A stretch of DNA of 7,245 bases from Planctomycetaceae bacterium (GCA_902629495.1 CACORA010000053.1:1-7245), one strand, 5' to 3'; positions 1 through 7,245 are shown, counted from the stretch's first letter. The notes: generated by a model not told the origin, from the letters alone. Numbers and translations are program-made.

Positions 1-788
1 GGGTTGGTGGAAAAGTTGGGCCAGATATGACGAGTTTGGGGACGAGTGCACCAATCGATTACGTGGTGGAATCAATCTTTAAGCCAAATGCAAAGATCAA
101 AGAAAATTACCACTCCGTCAATGTTCTTACGACAGATGGTCTGGTTGTATCTGGTATTGTCGTTCAAAGTAGTGACGGGGAATTAGTTCTTCGTGATGCC
201 AATAATAAACTTATTCGTTTGTCTCAGGATGATATCGAATTTCAGAAGCCAGGTAAGTCGCTTATGCCGGAAGGACTTGTCGATCGATTGACTCAGCAAG
301 AACAGATTGATCTCATTTCCTTCCTTACACAACTTGGTAGACCAGGCAACTATGATGCGAGTCAAGGTGGTGTCGCTCGTGTATATGATGTGCTGGCTGG
401 AACCCATCGTATTGAGCAGGGGGGCGTGGATCGAATTGTCTCAGGTCAGCTCGCTGAAGGATGGATGCCATTGCTTTCTCGCGTAAATGGAACTGTTTTC
501 GGTAGCCAGTTAGCTGCCATGACAAAGCAACCGCATAACATCTCGCTGGTCCACGTGTATTTGAGAACCAAAGTAGTAGTTGTAGACGATGGTGAGGTGA
601 CATTCAGTACGAATGGGCCAGATAAAGCGGATCTTTGGGTGAATGGACAGGCAATTAATGGGGGCAAGCATTTTACGACCCAACTCTCGAGAGGTTCACA
701 CTCGGTGATTGTGAGGCTGGATGCAAGGGACCTGCCGAACGCCTTTCGCCTGGTGTCGCGGGATGTCACCTTCGCCACGACTCGATGA
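1..788 (+). CDS. C-terminal part of a planctomycete-type c-type cytochrome (heme-binding domain protein), truncated by the window edge
   Basis: The reading frame is open from base 3 without a stop, so the ATG at 27 is almost certainly internal and the gene starts outside the window. The first residues, GGKVGPDMTSLG, match the segment that follows the CxxCH heme site in the planctomycete/Verrucomicrobia heme-binding module; the CxxCH itself would lie just left of the window. A short beta-rich stretch follows (TDGLVVSGIVV, LVLRDANNK). Then comes KPGKSLMP, where the methionine at base 264 is the likely distal heme ligand, and a final helix (LTQQEQIDLISFLTQLG). About 145 further residues form a C-terminal extension containing ADLWVNGQ and RGSHSVIVRLD, which look like a beta-sandwich. 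Such proteins are usually exported, multidomain and linked to periplasmic electron transfer or sugar oxidation; the substrate cannot be told here. The gene converges with the next one. Family assignment is firm, exact role unknown. Confidence 0.85.
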   Translation, partial: VGGKVGPDMTSLGTSAPIDYVVESIFKPNAKIKENYHSVNVLTTDGLVVSGIVVQSSDGELVLRDANNKLIRLSQDDIEFQKPGKSLMPEGLVDRLTQQEQIDLISFLTQLGRPGNYDASQGGVARVYDVLAGTHRIEQGGVDRIVSGQLAEGWMPLLSRVNGTVFGSQLAAMTKQPHNISLVHVYLRTKVVVVDDGEVTFSTNGPDKADLWVNGQAINGGKHFTTQLSRGSHSVIVRLDARDLPNAFRLVSRDVTFATTR

Positions 789-820
789 TTTGATGCTTCC
801 TTGTTGGGATAATCTTGGTC

Positions 821-839
821 ATTCAGAAAGGTTCTGAAT
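821..839. terminator. Hairpin between convergent genes, probable transcription terminator
   Basis: ATTCAGAA (821-828) and TTCTGAAT (832-839) form a perfect 8-bp inverted repeat around a 3-base AGG spacer; in RNA the innermost pair may open to give a larger loop. It lies in the 66-bp gap between two genes that end facing each other, the usual place for a shared terminator. The stem is AT-rich and no clear T-run follows on either strand, so it is not a textbook intrinsic terminator. Confidence 0.5.
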
Positions 840-854
840 ACAGCACCAACTGAT

Positions 855-2408
855 TTAAGAATCTTTTGAAAGTAGCGCCATCGCCGCATTGTGGCCGGCA
901 ATGCCACTGACGCCACCGCCCCGTCGTGCTCCTGATCCGGCAAGAAAAATATGTGGATCATCAGTTTCTGCACCCCAAAGCGCTTGTTCGGAGGAGAGGC
1001 TGTCATCCTCAAGAAAAGGAAAATCGAGATCGCGGTGGAAGATGTTTCCTTGAGGGAGTGCTACATCGGTTTCGAGATCGATAGGTGTCTTTACTTCGAT
1101 AGCAAGTGAGCCATCAGAACACGGTGCCAGCACAGATTCAATAGGCTCGAGCAAATAGTCATTGAGGCTGGTAAGCGCTCTTTGGGTCACACGTGCTTTG
1201 GTTTTCTCAGGATCTTTTTCAAAGAGTTCTATGGGAGTGTGAAGACCAAAAAGGGTGAGCGTATGAAACCCTTTCTGAATAAGTTCATCCGATAAAATAG
1301 TTGAGTCGGTGAGTGTGTGACAATACACTTCCAGCGGCAAGGGGTGGGGTATTTGTGCATGACGTGCATTTCGATAGGCAGCCTCCAGTTGAGAGTAACT
1401 TTCATTCACGTGGAACGTACCAGCAAATGCACGGTTTGGATCAATTCCTGCTTTGAGTTGTGGGAGTCGGGTTAAGAGCATATTGATCTTTATTTGAGCA
1501 CCACTTAACGAAGCAGGCTCCATCAGATTGCGTAACCGTGCTAGGTGTTGAGGAGCAGCGGCAAATAGCAGATCTCTTGCGGTGTACCGTTTCCCCAATA
1601 CTGTTTTCACAGCCACACCATTGGAACCACTTTCCAATTGGTCAACCCTTGATCGTAGTTGAATATCGACTCCGCTATTCCGTGCGATTCGATGAAGCTC
1701 ATGAATGAGCACGCCCATGCCACCTCGAGGAACCTTCCATTCACCGGTGCCGTTTCCAATAATGTGATACAGAAAGCACCGATTTGCTTGCAGGTCACCT
1801 GTTGAAACAAAGGTGCCAATGAGTGCGTCAGTCAGTACAACACCACGTATAAGGTCATCAGAAAATTGATTGCAAATAAATTCATCAATTGGTTCTTCGG
1901 TGAGATGCTGCCACATTGTTTGAAGCCCTATGTTTGCCTTAAGTGCTGAAGCAGTGCGAAGAGGTTGGAGCATCGTTGGGGCTAAACGTTTTGCAAACTC
2001 AGCAGCTGCGTTGTAAAAAGTTTGCCAGGCATTGCTGTCGCGTGTGCTTCCGGTGAGTTGATAGAAGCTTTCTGCTGTTGTCGCATCCCATTCACGATGT
2101 ATAAGCAGTCCACCATGTTGACCATCTCGCTGGTACGGTGTGCATGAAGCGACGGGGCGAGGCAATGTACAGAAATTAATACCAAGATCAGAAATAATCT
2201 GATCAGGTAGCAGTGAAACAAGATACGAATACCGTGAGAGATAGGCGTCGTAATCTTGAAAGGTCTTAACGCTCGTGGTGGCACCACCGAGAGTGTCCTG
2301 GCTTTCGAGTAATAGAACTTTCTTTTTTGATTTTGCCAGGTAGCAAGCTGCCACTAATCCGTTGTGGCCTCCTCCGACAACAATGGCATCATAGATGTCG
2401 TTTGGCAT
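855..2408 (-). CDS. FAD-dependent oxidoreductase, phytoene dehydrogenase-related / PYROXD2-like (NAD(P)/FAD-binding amine-oxidase fold)
   Basis: This 517-residue protein is full length for its family. Residues 7-36 form an N-terminal Rossmann beta-alpha-beta unit with the dinucleotide motif GGGHNG (G12, G14, G17) and the ribose-binding acidic residue E35. A second FAD-contacting segment, LGGATTS, follows at about 40-46. Mid-protein, PRGGMGVLIHEL (from about 227) and the following RSRVDQLE strand match the region that in this superfamily lines the FAD and substrate pocket. The C-terminal FAD motif is AGSGARRGGGVSGIAGHNAA (490-509). No signal peptide or membrane segment is evident, so it is probably cytosolic. 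The superfamily (COG1233) includes carotenoid desaturases and isomerases, but this protein more closely resembles the poorly characterised PYROXD2 branch, and no other carotenoid gene is nearby. The start ATG has no clear Shine-Dalgarno sequence; it is supported by the Rossmann motif beginning within ten residues. A tRNA-Arg lies 169 bp upstream on the same strand. Substrate unknown. Confidence 0.88.
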   Translation of the reverse strand: MPNDIYDAIVVGGGHNGLVAACYLAKSKKKVLLLESQDTLGGATTSVKTFQDYDAYLSRYSYLVSLLPDQIISDLGINFCTLPRPVASCTPYQRDGQHGGLLIHREWDATTAESFYQLTGSTRDSNAWQTFYNAAAEFAKRLAPTMLQPLRTASALKANIGLQTMWQHLTEEPIDEFICNQFSDDLIRGVVLTDALIGTFVSTGDLQANRCFLYHIIGNGTGEWKVPRGGMGVLIHELHRIARNSGVDIQLRSRVDQLESGSNGVAVKTVLGKRYTARDLLFAAAPQHLARLRNLMEPASLSGAQIKINMLLTRLPQLKAGIDPNRAFAGTFHVNESYSQLEAAYRNARHAQIPHPLPLEVYCHTLTDSTILSDELIQKGFHTLTLFGLHTPIELFEKDPEKTKARVTQRALTSLNDYLLEPIESVLAPCSDGSLAIEVKTPIDLETDVALPQGNIFHRDLDFPFLEDDSLSSEQALWGAETDDPHIFLAGSGARRGGGVSGIAGHNAAMALLSKDS

Positions 2409-2577
2409 GATATATGGTTTCGATTCTGTACGAGGTCCTAAGTGCTATGCGGCAGCTAGGGAAAAACATATCGGCAATAAGTTGGTTGGGCGTCTCTTCT
2501 GCGTAAATAGAGGGCAATCCAGAGTTTTTCTGAGAGCAAAACGTCTAGAGGGTGCCGAGTTCGCCCGAGAGAAAGAG
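2409..2577 (-). other. Intergenic leader between tRNA-Arg and the oxidoreductase gene
   Basis: These 169 bp separate the tRNA 3' end from the oxidoreductase start on the minus strand. I see no convincing sigma-70-type promoter pair, no strong hairpin with a T-run after the tRNA, and no coding signal. The short open frames here in both directions run through the tRNA and are artefacts. The oxidoreductase may be transcribed by read-through from the tRNA promoter or from a promoter I cannot recognise. Confidence 0.4.
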
Positions 2578-2651
<74 letters not shown>

Positions 2652-2782
2652 ATCAGGGATGATCGTAACGATTTTGCGGCTAATGTGCGCGGGAATGCAT
2701 TCTTACTCGAGCGAAAACAAAAAAGTAGGTTATTCTTGTACCAGAACGTGATTATTTTGTCGTCATCCTCTAGGTCCATCCA
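2652..2782. other. Divergent intergenic region between tRNA-Arg and the FHA-dnaE genes
   Basis: This 131-bp region should hold the tRNA promoter (minus strand) and the promoter of the FHA-dnaE pair (plus strand). It contains an A-rich run at about 2714-2725 (AAAACAAAAAAG) and AT-rich stretches at 2729-2740 and 2750-2760. I could not find a -35/-10 pair with good spacing on either strand. TACGAT, about 10 bases upstream of the tRNA 5' end on the minus strand, is a weak -10 candidate without a partner. Its role as a promoter region is inferred from gene orientation only. Confidence 0.4.
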
Positions 2783-3475
2783 ATGGCTGCCATCACCCTT
2801 CGTATCCTTCATGGTGCTGACCGAGGCAAGGCGTATGGTTCTCTTGCAACTCCCGTGACGATCGGGCGAGAAGAAGGCAATACGATACAGCTGAATGATG
2901 ACCGAATTAGTCGGTATCACCTGAAACTGCAGAGCGATAATGACAAGATTGTTCTTACCGACTTAGAGAGTACGAATGGAACAAAAGTAAACGGTGAAGA
3001 GATTCAGGTAAGAATTATTCGTGATGGAGACATCATCGCGCTTGGTCGTTCTGTCTTACTCGTTGGATCTCATTCTGATATTGAGCGGAGAATAGCCGAT
3101 ATTGCATCACGGCTTTCACCAGCGAATGCAGAACAAGCTCGGGTCATGCGTGATCGACTTGAACGAATTAGTAACAATGAACGTGATAGTGATTCTGAAG
3201 TAGTGGAAGAACTTAATGAGGCCAGAATCCCATTACTTCCAGCGGAGCCACCTCCACTGCCATCACCCCTAGGGCCCTCGCAGGCAGCAGAGCTTGCTGA
3301 ACTATTTGACTACATACAAGCAGCTCTTCGAGAAGCGACCGAATCGGCATATAAGCGACCAGGTGGGGAATCAGTCGAAATCGACTTTGCTCCATGGCAA
3401 GCTATTCTCGACCTTCAGGCTACTTTGGCCGAACTCTTGAGAAAGGTGAGTGAACCCGGGGACGACATGCAGTAG
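2783..3475 (+). CDS. FHA-domain protein, likely phosphothreonine-binding adaptor, upstream of dnaE
   Basis: The product is a small soluble protein of 230 residues with no signal peptide or membrane segment. Residues 5-95 form a forkhead-associated domain with the key family positions intact: G28-R29 (IGRE), S43-R44-x-H46 (ISRYH), N65-G66-T67 (STNGT) and N70-G71. FHA domains bind phosphothreonine peptides, and R29, S43 and N65 occupy the usual phosphopeptide-contact positions, so binding is probably retained. After the domain comes a charged, probably helical stretch (about 98-147), a proline-rich linker (PLLPAEPPPLPSPLGP, 150-165) and a C-terminal helical segment (about 167-222) that I do not recognise. 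There is no catalytic domain, so it should act as an adaptor. The start ATG lies 8 bases after a weak TAGG, and the FHA fold begins at residue 5. dnaE starts 26 bp downstream, suggesting one transcript. The partner kinase and target are not visible in the window. Confidence 0.88.
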   Translation: MAAITLRILHGADRGKAYGSLATPVTIGREEGNTIQLNDDRISRYHLKLQSDNDKIVLTDLESTNGTKVNGEEIQVRIIRDGDIIALGRSVLLVGSHSDIERRIADIASRLSPANAEQARVMRDRLERISNNERDSDSEVVEELNEARIPLLPAEPPPLPSPLGPSQAAELAELFDYIQAALREATESAYKRPGGESVEIDFAPWQAILDLQATLAELLRKVSEPGDDMQ

Positions 3476-3490
3476 ACTTGAGGTTTTCGT

Positions 3491-3494
3491 GAGG
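3491..3494 (+). promoter_or_regulatory. Ribosome binding site of dnaE
   Basis: GAGG, 7 bases upstream of the ATG at 3502, fits a Shine-Dalgarno sequence and supports this start over the out-of-frame ATG at 3498. The site lies in the 26-bp gap after the FHA gene, which favours translation from a shared mRNA. Confidence 0.6.
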
Positions 3495-3501
3495 CACATG
3501 G

Positions 3502-6500
3502 ATGAGCACGCTTCCTTTTACCCACTTACACTGTCATAGTCACTACAGTCTGCTCGATGGCGCCAGTACGATTGAACGTCTTATCAATCGTACCGTTGAG
3601 CTTGAGATGAATGCCTTGGCAATCACGGATCATGGCAATCTGCATGGGGCGCTCGAATTTTACACAGCAGCCCAGCAGGCAGGAATTAATCCCATCATTG
3701 GTTATGAGGCCTACATTGCTCCGGGAAGTCGATTTCAAAAAGATGCAGGGAATCAGAAGGAGTCGAGTTACCATCTTACGCTTCTTGCAAAAGATCGAGT
3801 TGGATTTGCCAATTTATTAAAGCTGGCCACAAAGGCATACCTTGAGGGTTTCTACTTTAAGCCACGAATTGACCGAGAGATTCTGTCAGCTCACAACGAA
3901 GGCATCATTTGTCTTTCAGGGTGTTTGTCGAGTGAGTTCAGTCGTTCCTTGATTGGAACATCGTATGATCAACAAGAATCTTTGAAGCAGTCACGGGATA
4001 TCATCGGATGGTTTCAAAAGACGTTTGGTGATCGATACTTTATTGAAATTCAAGACAATGGTCTCGATATTCAACGACAGGTTACGGATGTTGCGCTTGA
4101 GCTTGCCCGTGAAACAGGAGTTCCGCCGGTGGCAACATGTGATTGCCATTACGTGAATCGAGAAGATTCCGAAGCTCAAGATATTTTATTGTGCGTCAAC
4201 ACAGGCCGCTTCCGTAGTGATGCGACTCGTATGCGAATGGATTCAAGTGAATTCTTTCTCAAAAGTCCCTCGGAGATGCATTCATCATTTGAAGGTCTAG
4301 ATCGCTCTACGATTACTGGTGCGGTGGCACGCACTCAGGAGATAGCAGATTCCGTTTCAATTGACCTGGATATGGGGAAACGCCATTTCCCAGGATTTGA
4401 TCTACCAAGCGGTCGGACGGCATCTCAGGAATTACGTCAACTTTGCCTTGATGGATTGAGGGAGCGTTATAACGCTATTCCAAAACGTTGGGCTGATGGT
4501 GTTGTGAACAGTGAGTTACACGCCGATGTCATGGATCGACTTGATCGAGAACTGGGAGTTATCGATACGCTTGGATTTGCCAGTTACTTTCTCATCGTAT
4601 GGGACTTTGTACGCCACGCACGAGAAAATAATATTCCGGCCTCTGCAAGGGGCTCAGGAGTTGGTGCATTGGTGGCTTATGCTCTTTATCTATCACATGT
4701 GTGTCCTCTTGAGTATGACCTTCTCTTTGAGCGTTTTCTTGATATCAATCGCCTTGAGGCGCCGGATATCGACATCGATTTTTGTAAGCAAAGAAGAGGC
4801 GAGGTCATTGACTATGTAAAGAAAAAATATGGTGAAGCAAATGTTGCTCAGATCGGAACGTTTGGAACATTAGCTGCACGAGCGGCGATCAGAGATGTTG
4901 GCCGTGCGCTTGGTATGCCAGTCCCGCGCGTTGATCAAATTGTGGCTCTTGTGCCTGACCAACTTGGCATTTCGTTGGAAGAAGCAACGGTTCCCGGTTC
5001 CCAGTTGGCTGCCGCGTGTGAAGATGATCAAGACGTCGCAGAATTGGTTGATCTTGCAGGTCGCATTGAAGGATTAGCGAGAAACGTTGGTACTCACGCT
5101 GCTGCGGTTGTCATCGCCGATCGACCACTCGTGGAATATGTTCCCCTGCAGCGAGTGACTGGAAAAGAAGAAGTTATCACTCAGTGGGCGATGGGGGATG
5201 TTGAACGAGCCGGTTTGATGAAGATGGACTTTCTCGGTTTGCGGTACCTCACGGTGGTTGCAAAAACGCTCGATATTATTGAAAAAACAAGAGGCGTGCG
5301 TCCTGATCCATTCGCATTTCCACTAGAAGATAAAGAAACCTTTGACACACTTTGTCGTGGAGAAACAAAGGGTATTTTTCAGCTCGAAAGTGGTGGTATC
5401 CGTGATCTGCTTCAGCGCATGAAGCCAGATCATTTTCTTGACATTGTGGCGGTGAATGCCCTGTATCGACCAGGTCCTCTCGAGGGTGGAATGGTTGATG
5501 AATATGTCAACGTAAAGCATGGCCGAAAAAAGGCTGAGTTTCTTCATCCAGTCATGGAAGACGTACTCGCAGAGACGCACGGCGTCATGGTTTATCAGGA
5601 ACAGGTGATGAGGATTTTGGAGAGGCTCGGTGATATTGAGCTTTCCAAGGCGTATACCTGTATTAAGGCTATCAGCAAGAAGAAGTTAGAGGTAATCGCT
5701 GCCTTTCGCGAACAGTTTTTGGAAGGAGCACAAGCAAAAGGTCTTTCCAAGTCAGCGGCCTCTGACATGTTTGGCTTGATAGAAAAGTTTGCCGGGTATG
5801 GCTTCAATAAGAGTCATTCGACAGCCTACGCACTTCTTGCATTTCATACAGCGTACCTCAAGACACACTATCCAACTGAGTTTATGGCTGCGTTGCTGTC
5901 GGGTGATATCCCCGGTCGAAACTTCAAGAAGAAAGACGCTCTTGTTGAACACATTGAAGACTGTCGACGGATGGGGATTGACGTAGTCGCTCCAGATATC
6001 AATACATCAGGAGTCGATTTCACGGTATCGAATGGTCAAATCCTCTTTGGTCTGACAGCGATCAAGGGATGCGGTGAGCAGGCTGCTCTTGCCATCTGTA
6101 AAGAAAGGCAAGCCAACGGTCCATTTAGTGATCTGTATGATCTCTGTGGGCGCGTTGATCCATCTCTCGTGAATAAAACAGCAATCGAAAGTCTTGCAAA
6201 AGCCGGCGCACTTGATGCTCTTGCAGGTTCAGGTGAACATCGCGGTGCAATTCTTGCTGGAGTTGAACGGGCACTTGCGGCAGGAGCCGCACGAATGGCA
6301 GATCGCAGAAGTGGGCAAAAAAATTTATTTGAGGTTTTCGACGATGCCCCATCAGATGATCAAGATCAGGCCGCAAGTATTCTGCCTGATGTGCCAAGGC
6401 TGACTGACTTTGACATACGTTCAAAAGAAAAAGAAGTCCTTGGATACTATGTCCATAGTCATCCCCTTGCAGAATATGCTGATGTGCTCGGTGTCATGTG

Positions 6501-7119
6501 TTCTCACAACACCTCGACGCTTCACGCTGCTCCATCAAAAGGTTCTGTAGTTATCGGTGGTCTTGTAGCGGCACTGAGGCTTTCGAATACAAAACAAGCT
6601 CGTCCTGGTTCGACGCACACTCGTTATGCAATGTTCGATCTTGAGGATATAGAAGGTCTTGTTCGAACTATTTGTTGGCCCGAAGAATACGCTCGGGTTG
6701 GTGAAACGATACAGCCAGATTCAGTCATCATTGTCACGGGGTCTATTGATCGAAGAGTTGGTAGTGAGGAAACGAATCTCATCGTGAATAATTTGCTGCC
6801 TGTTGCTGAGGTCTGGAAGCAGCCTATTTCAAGTCTTTCCATCAAACTCATTGATCCTCGCCATTCGACTCACACCCTCGATTCACTAGTAGCCATTCTT
6901 AAGCGTCATCCTGGATCGATTCCAATACGGCTTGTTCTGGAACTTGTCGACGGCCGACGTGTACTCATGGAGGCGGATGGTGAAAAAGTTACATGGTCTC
7001 ATGCTCTGTATGCTGAACTTCTGGAGCTGCTTGGCTCAGGTTGCGTTCGAGTTGCCATGGCATCGACTGGACCACGTCGAGATACAAAGTCACAACGCCG
7101 AACAGCCTCTGTTTCCTGA
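3502..7119 (+). CDS. dnaE: DNA polymerase III alpha subunit, DnaE type (replicative polymerase)
   Basis: This is the catalytic subunit of the replicative DNA polymerase. It is complete at 1205 residues, slightly longer than the E. coli protein (1160). The N-terminal PHP domain (about 6-275) has all nine metal-ligand positions filled: H10, H12, D19, H44, E69, H91, C141, D214 and H216. The palm has the glycine loop ARGSGVG (382-388), catalytic D424 and D426 in PDIDIDFC, and the third aspartate D576 in MKMDFLGLR. Fingers motifs include LYRPGPLEGGM, VYQEQVM and GYGFNKSHSTAYAL (765-778). A helix-hairpin-helix region spans about 847-910. QKNLF (939-943) is the internal beta-clamp binding motif. An OB fold lies at about 1013-1088, followed by a C-terminal domain to about 1195. 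No PolC-type exonuclease insert is present, so this is DnaE, not PolC. The common fingers sequence LRRAMGKKK reads CIKAISKKK (720-728). The start is set by the GAGG site and by the PHP motif at residue 8. Confidence 0.98.
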   Translation: MSTLPFTHLHCHSHYSLLDGASTIERLINRTVELEMNALAITDHGNLHGALEFYTAAQQAGINPIIGYEAYIAPGSRFQKDAGNQKESSYHLTLLAKDRVGFANLLKLATKAYLEGFYFKPRIDREILSAHNEGIICLSGCLSSEFSRSLIGTSYDQQESLKQSRDIIGWFQKTFGDRYFIEIQDNGLDIQRQVTDVALELARETGVPPVATCDCHYVNREDSEAQDILLCVNTGRFRSDATRMRMDSSEFFLKSPSEMHSSFEGLDRSTITGAVARTQEIADSVSIDLDMGKRHFPGFDLPSGRTASQELRQLCLDGLRERYNAIPKRWADGVVNSELHADVMDRLDRELGVIDTLGFASYFLIVWDFVRHARENNIPASARGSGVGALVAYALYLSHVCPLEYDLLFERFLDINRLEAPDIDIDFCKQRRGEVIDYVKKKYGEANVAQIGTFGTLAARAAIRDVGRALGMPVPRVDQIVALVPDQLGISLEEATVPGSQLAAACEDDQDVAELVDLAGRIEGLARNVGTHAAAVVIADRPLVEYVPLQRVTGKEEVITQWAMGDVERAGLMKMDFLGLRYLTVVAKTLDIIEKTRGVRPDPFAFPLEDKETFDTLCRGETKGIFQLESGGIRDLLQRMKPDHFLDIVAVNALYRPGPLEGGMVDEYVNVKHGRKKAEFLHPVMEDVLAETHGVMVYQEQVMRILERLGDIELSKAYTCIKAISKKKLEVIAAFREQFLEGAQAKGLSKSAASDMFGLIEKFAGYGFNKSHSTAYALLAFHTAYLKTHYPTEFMAALLSGDIPGRNFKKKDALVEHIEDCRRMGIDVVAPDINTSGVDFTVSNGQILFGLTAIKGCGEQAALAICKERQANGPFSDLYDLCGRVDPSLVNKTAIESLAKAGALDALAGSGEHRGAILAGVERALAAGAARMADRRSGQKNLFEVFDDAPSDDQDQAASILPDVPRLTDFDIRSKEKEVLGYYVHSHPLAEYADVLGVMCSHNTSTLHAAPSKGSVVIGGLVAALRLSNTKQARPGSTHTRYAMFDLEDIEGLVRTICWPEEYARVGETIQPDSVIIVTGSIDRRVGSEETNLIVNNLLPVAEVWKQPISSLSIKLIDPRHSTHTLDSLVAILKRHPGSIPIRLVLELVDGRRVLMEADGEKVTWSHALYAELLELLGSGCVRVAMASTGPRRDTKSQRRTASVS

Positions 7120-7230
7120 TGCGAACACCTCACGTGTCCCTTTTTCCCTCATAATCCATCTTTTTCAACGGATTTGGAGTCAAAATAGCCACATAGTCGA
7201 TATTTTGACCTGAGTAATTAGGCTAACTGT
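7120..7230. other. Intergenic region downstream of dnaE
   Basis: This region follows the dnaE stop. A weak 4-bp stem (ACAC 7125-7128, GTGT 7134-7137) precedes CCCTTTTTCCC, and a second pyrimidine tract ATCTTTTTC lies at about 7158-7166. Together they could end dnaE transcription, but the stem is too short to call a terminator with confidence. The stronger inverted repeat further on is listed separately. I see no coding signal on either strand. Confidence 0.4.
7179..7209. repeat. Perfect 9-bp inverted repeat with 13-bp spacer (possible operator or hairpin)
   Basis: GTCAAAATA (7179-7187) and TATTTTGAC (7201-7209) are exact reverse complements, separated by 13 bases. Half-site centres are 22 bp apart, about two helical turns, which would suit a dimeric DNA-binding protein. 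In RNA the arms would form an AT-rich hairpin with a 13-base loop, but no T-run follows, so it is a poor intrinsic terminator. The possible start codon of a downstream gene lies 21 bases after it, making an operator or a leader hairpin the more attractive readings. Which of these it is cannot be decided from this sequence. Confidence 0.6.
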
Positions 7231-7245
7231 ATGGGAAGAGTTATG
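7231..7245 (+). CDS. Possible first codons of a further gene, cut by the right edge
   Basis: ATG at 7231 opens a frame (MGRVM) that reaches the window end without a stop. TTAGG at 7218-7222 sits 8 bases before it and could be a ribosome binding site. Five codons are far too few to judge coding potential, and a start at the ATG at 7243, or no gene at all, is equally possible. Confidence 0.2.

Noticed and set aside
446..1012. 188-residue minus-strand open frame
   Set aside because: It overlaps the antisense of the cytochrome gene and the 3' end of the oxidoreductase gene in another frame, matches no family I recognise, and would span the convergent hairpin.
855..2408. Naming the oxidoreductase a phytoene desaturase (CrtI)
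   Set aside because: The fold is shared, but the motifs (GGGHNG start, ARRGGGVSGIAGHNAA end) suit the PYROXD2-like branch better, and there is no other carotenoid gene in the window.
3502..7119. Small open frames inside dnaE on both strands
   Set aside because: All are shadows of the dnaE frame, which is continuous with every expected domain and no frameshift.

Overview
The window reads as ordinary chromosomal DNA of a member of the Planctomycetota. The main pointer is the left-edge gene: it ends in the heme-binding module and C-terminal region typical of the large planctomycete/Verrucomicrobia c-type cytochromes. The DNA polymerase gene also carries sequence signatures I associate with planctomycetes, such as LEGGMVDEYV and the YTCIKAISKKK fingers segment. 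Base composition is moderate, and CGA is a common arginine codon. I cannot name a genus.

Layout from left to right. (1) The 3' part of a c-type cytochrome gene on the + strand runs off the left edge and stops at 788. (2) It converges with a FAD-dependent oxidoreductase gene of the phytoene-dehydrogenase-related/PYROXD2 type (minus, 2408 to 855). A perfect 8-bp inverted repeat in the 66-bp gap probably serves as terminator for one or both genes. (3) Upstream of the oxidoreductase, on the same strand, lies a tRNA-Arg with anticodon UCG (2651 to 2578). (4) After a 131-bp divergent intergenic region, two + strand genes follow 26 bp apart: a short FHA-domain protein (2783 to 3475) and a full-length replicative DNA polymerase III alpha subunit, dnaE (3502 to 7119). 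(5) The last 126 bp are intergenic. They contain a pyrimidine-rich tract and a perfect 9-bp inverted repeat, and may include the first codons of another gene at 7231.

The FHA gene and dnaE look co-transcribed, so a phosphothreonine-reading adaptor may be made together with the replicative polymerase. The DnaE protein keeps all nine PHP-domain metal ligands, which suggests built-in 3'-5' proofreading. It has the three catalytic aspartates and an internal clamp-binding motif QKNLF. Its fingers motif is unusual: the common LRRAMGKKK appears as CIKAISKKK. The tRNA-Arg(UCG) fits the heavy CGA use seen in the neighbouring genes.

I found no mobile element, CRISPR array, defence system or biosynthetic cluster. 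The points most worth a second look are the FHA-dnaE pairing, the altered fingers motif and the inverted repeat at the right edge.
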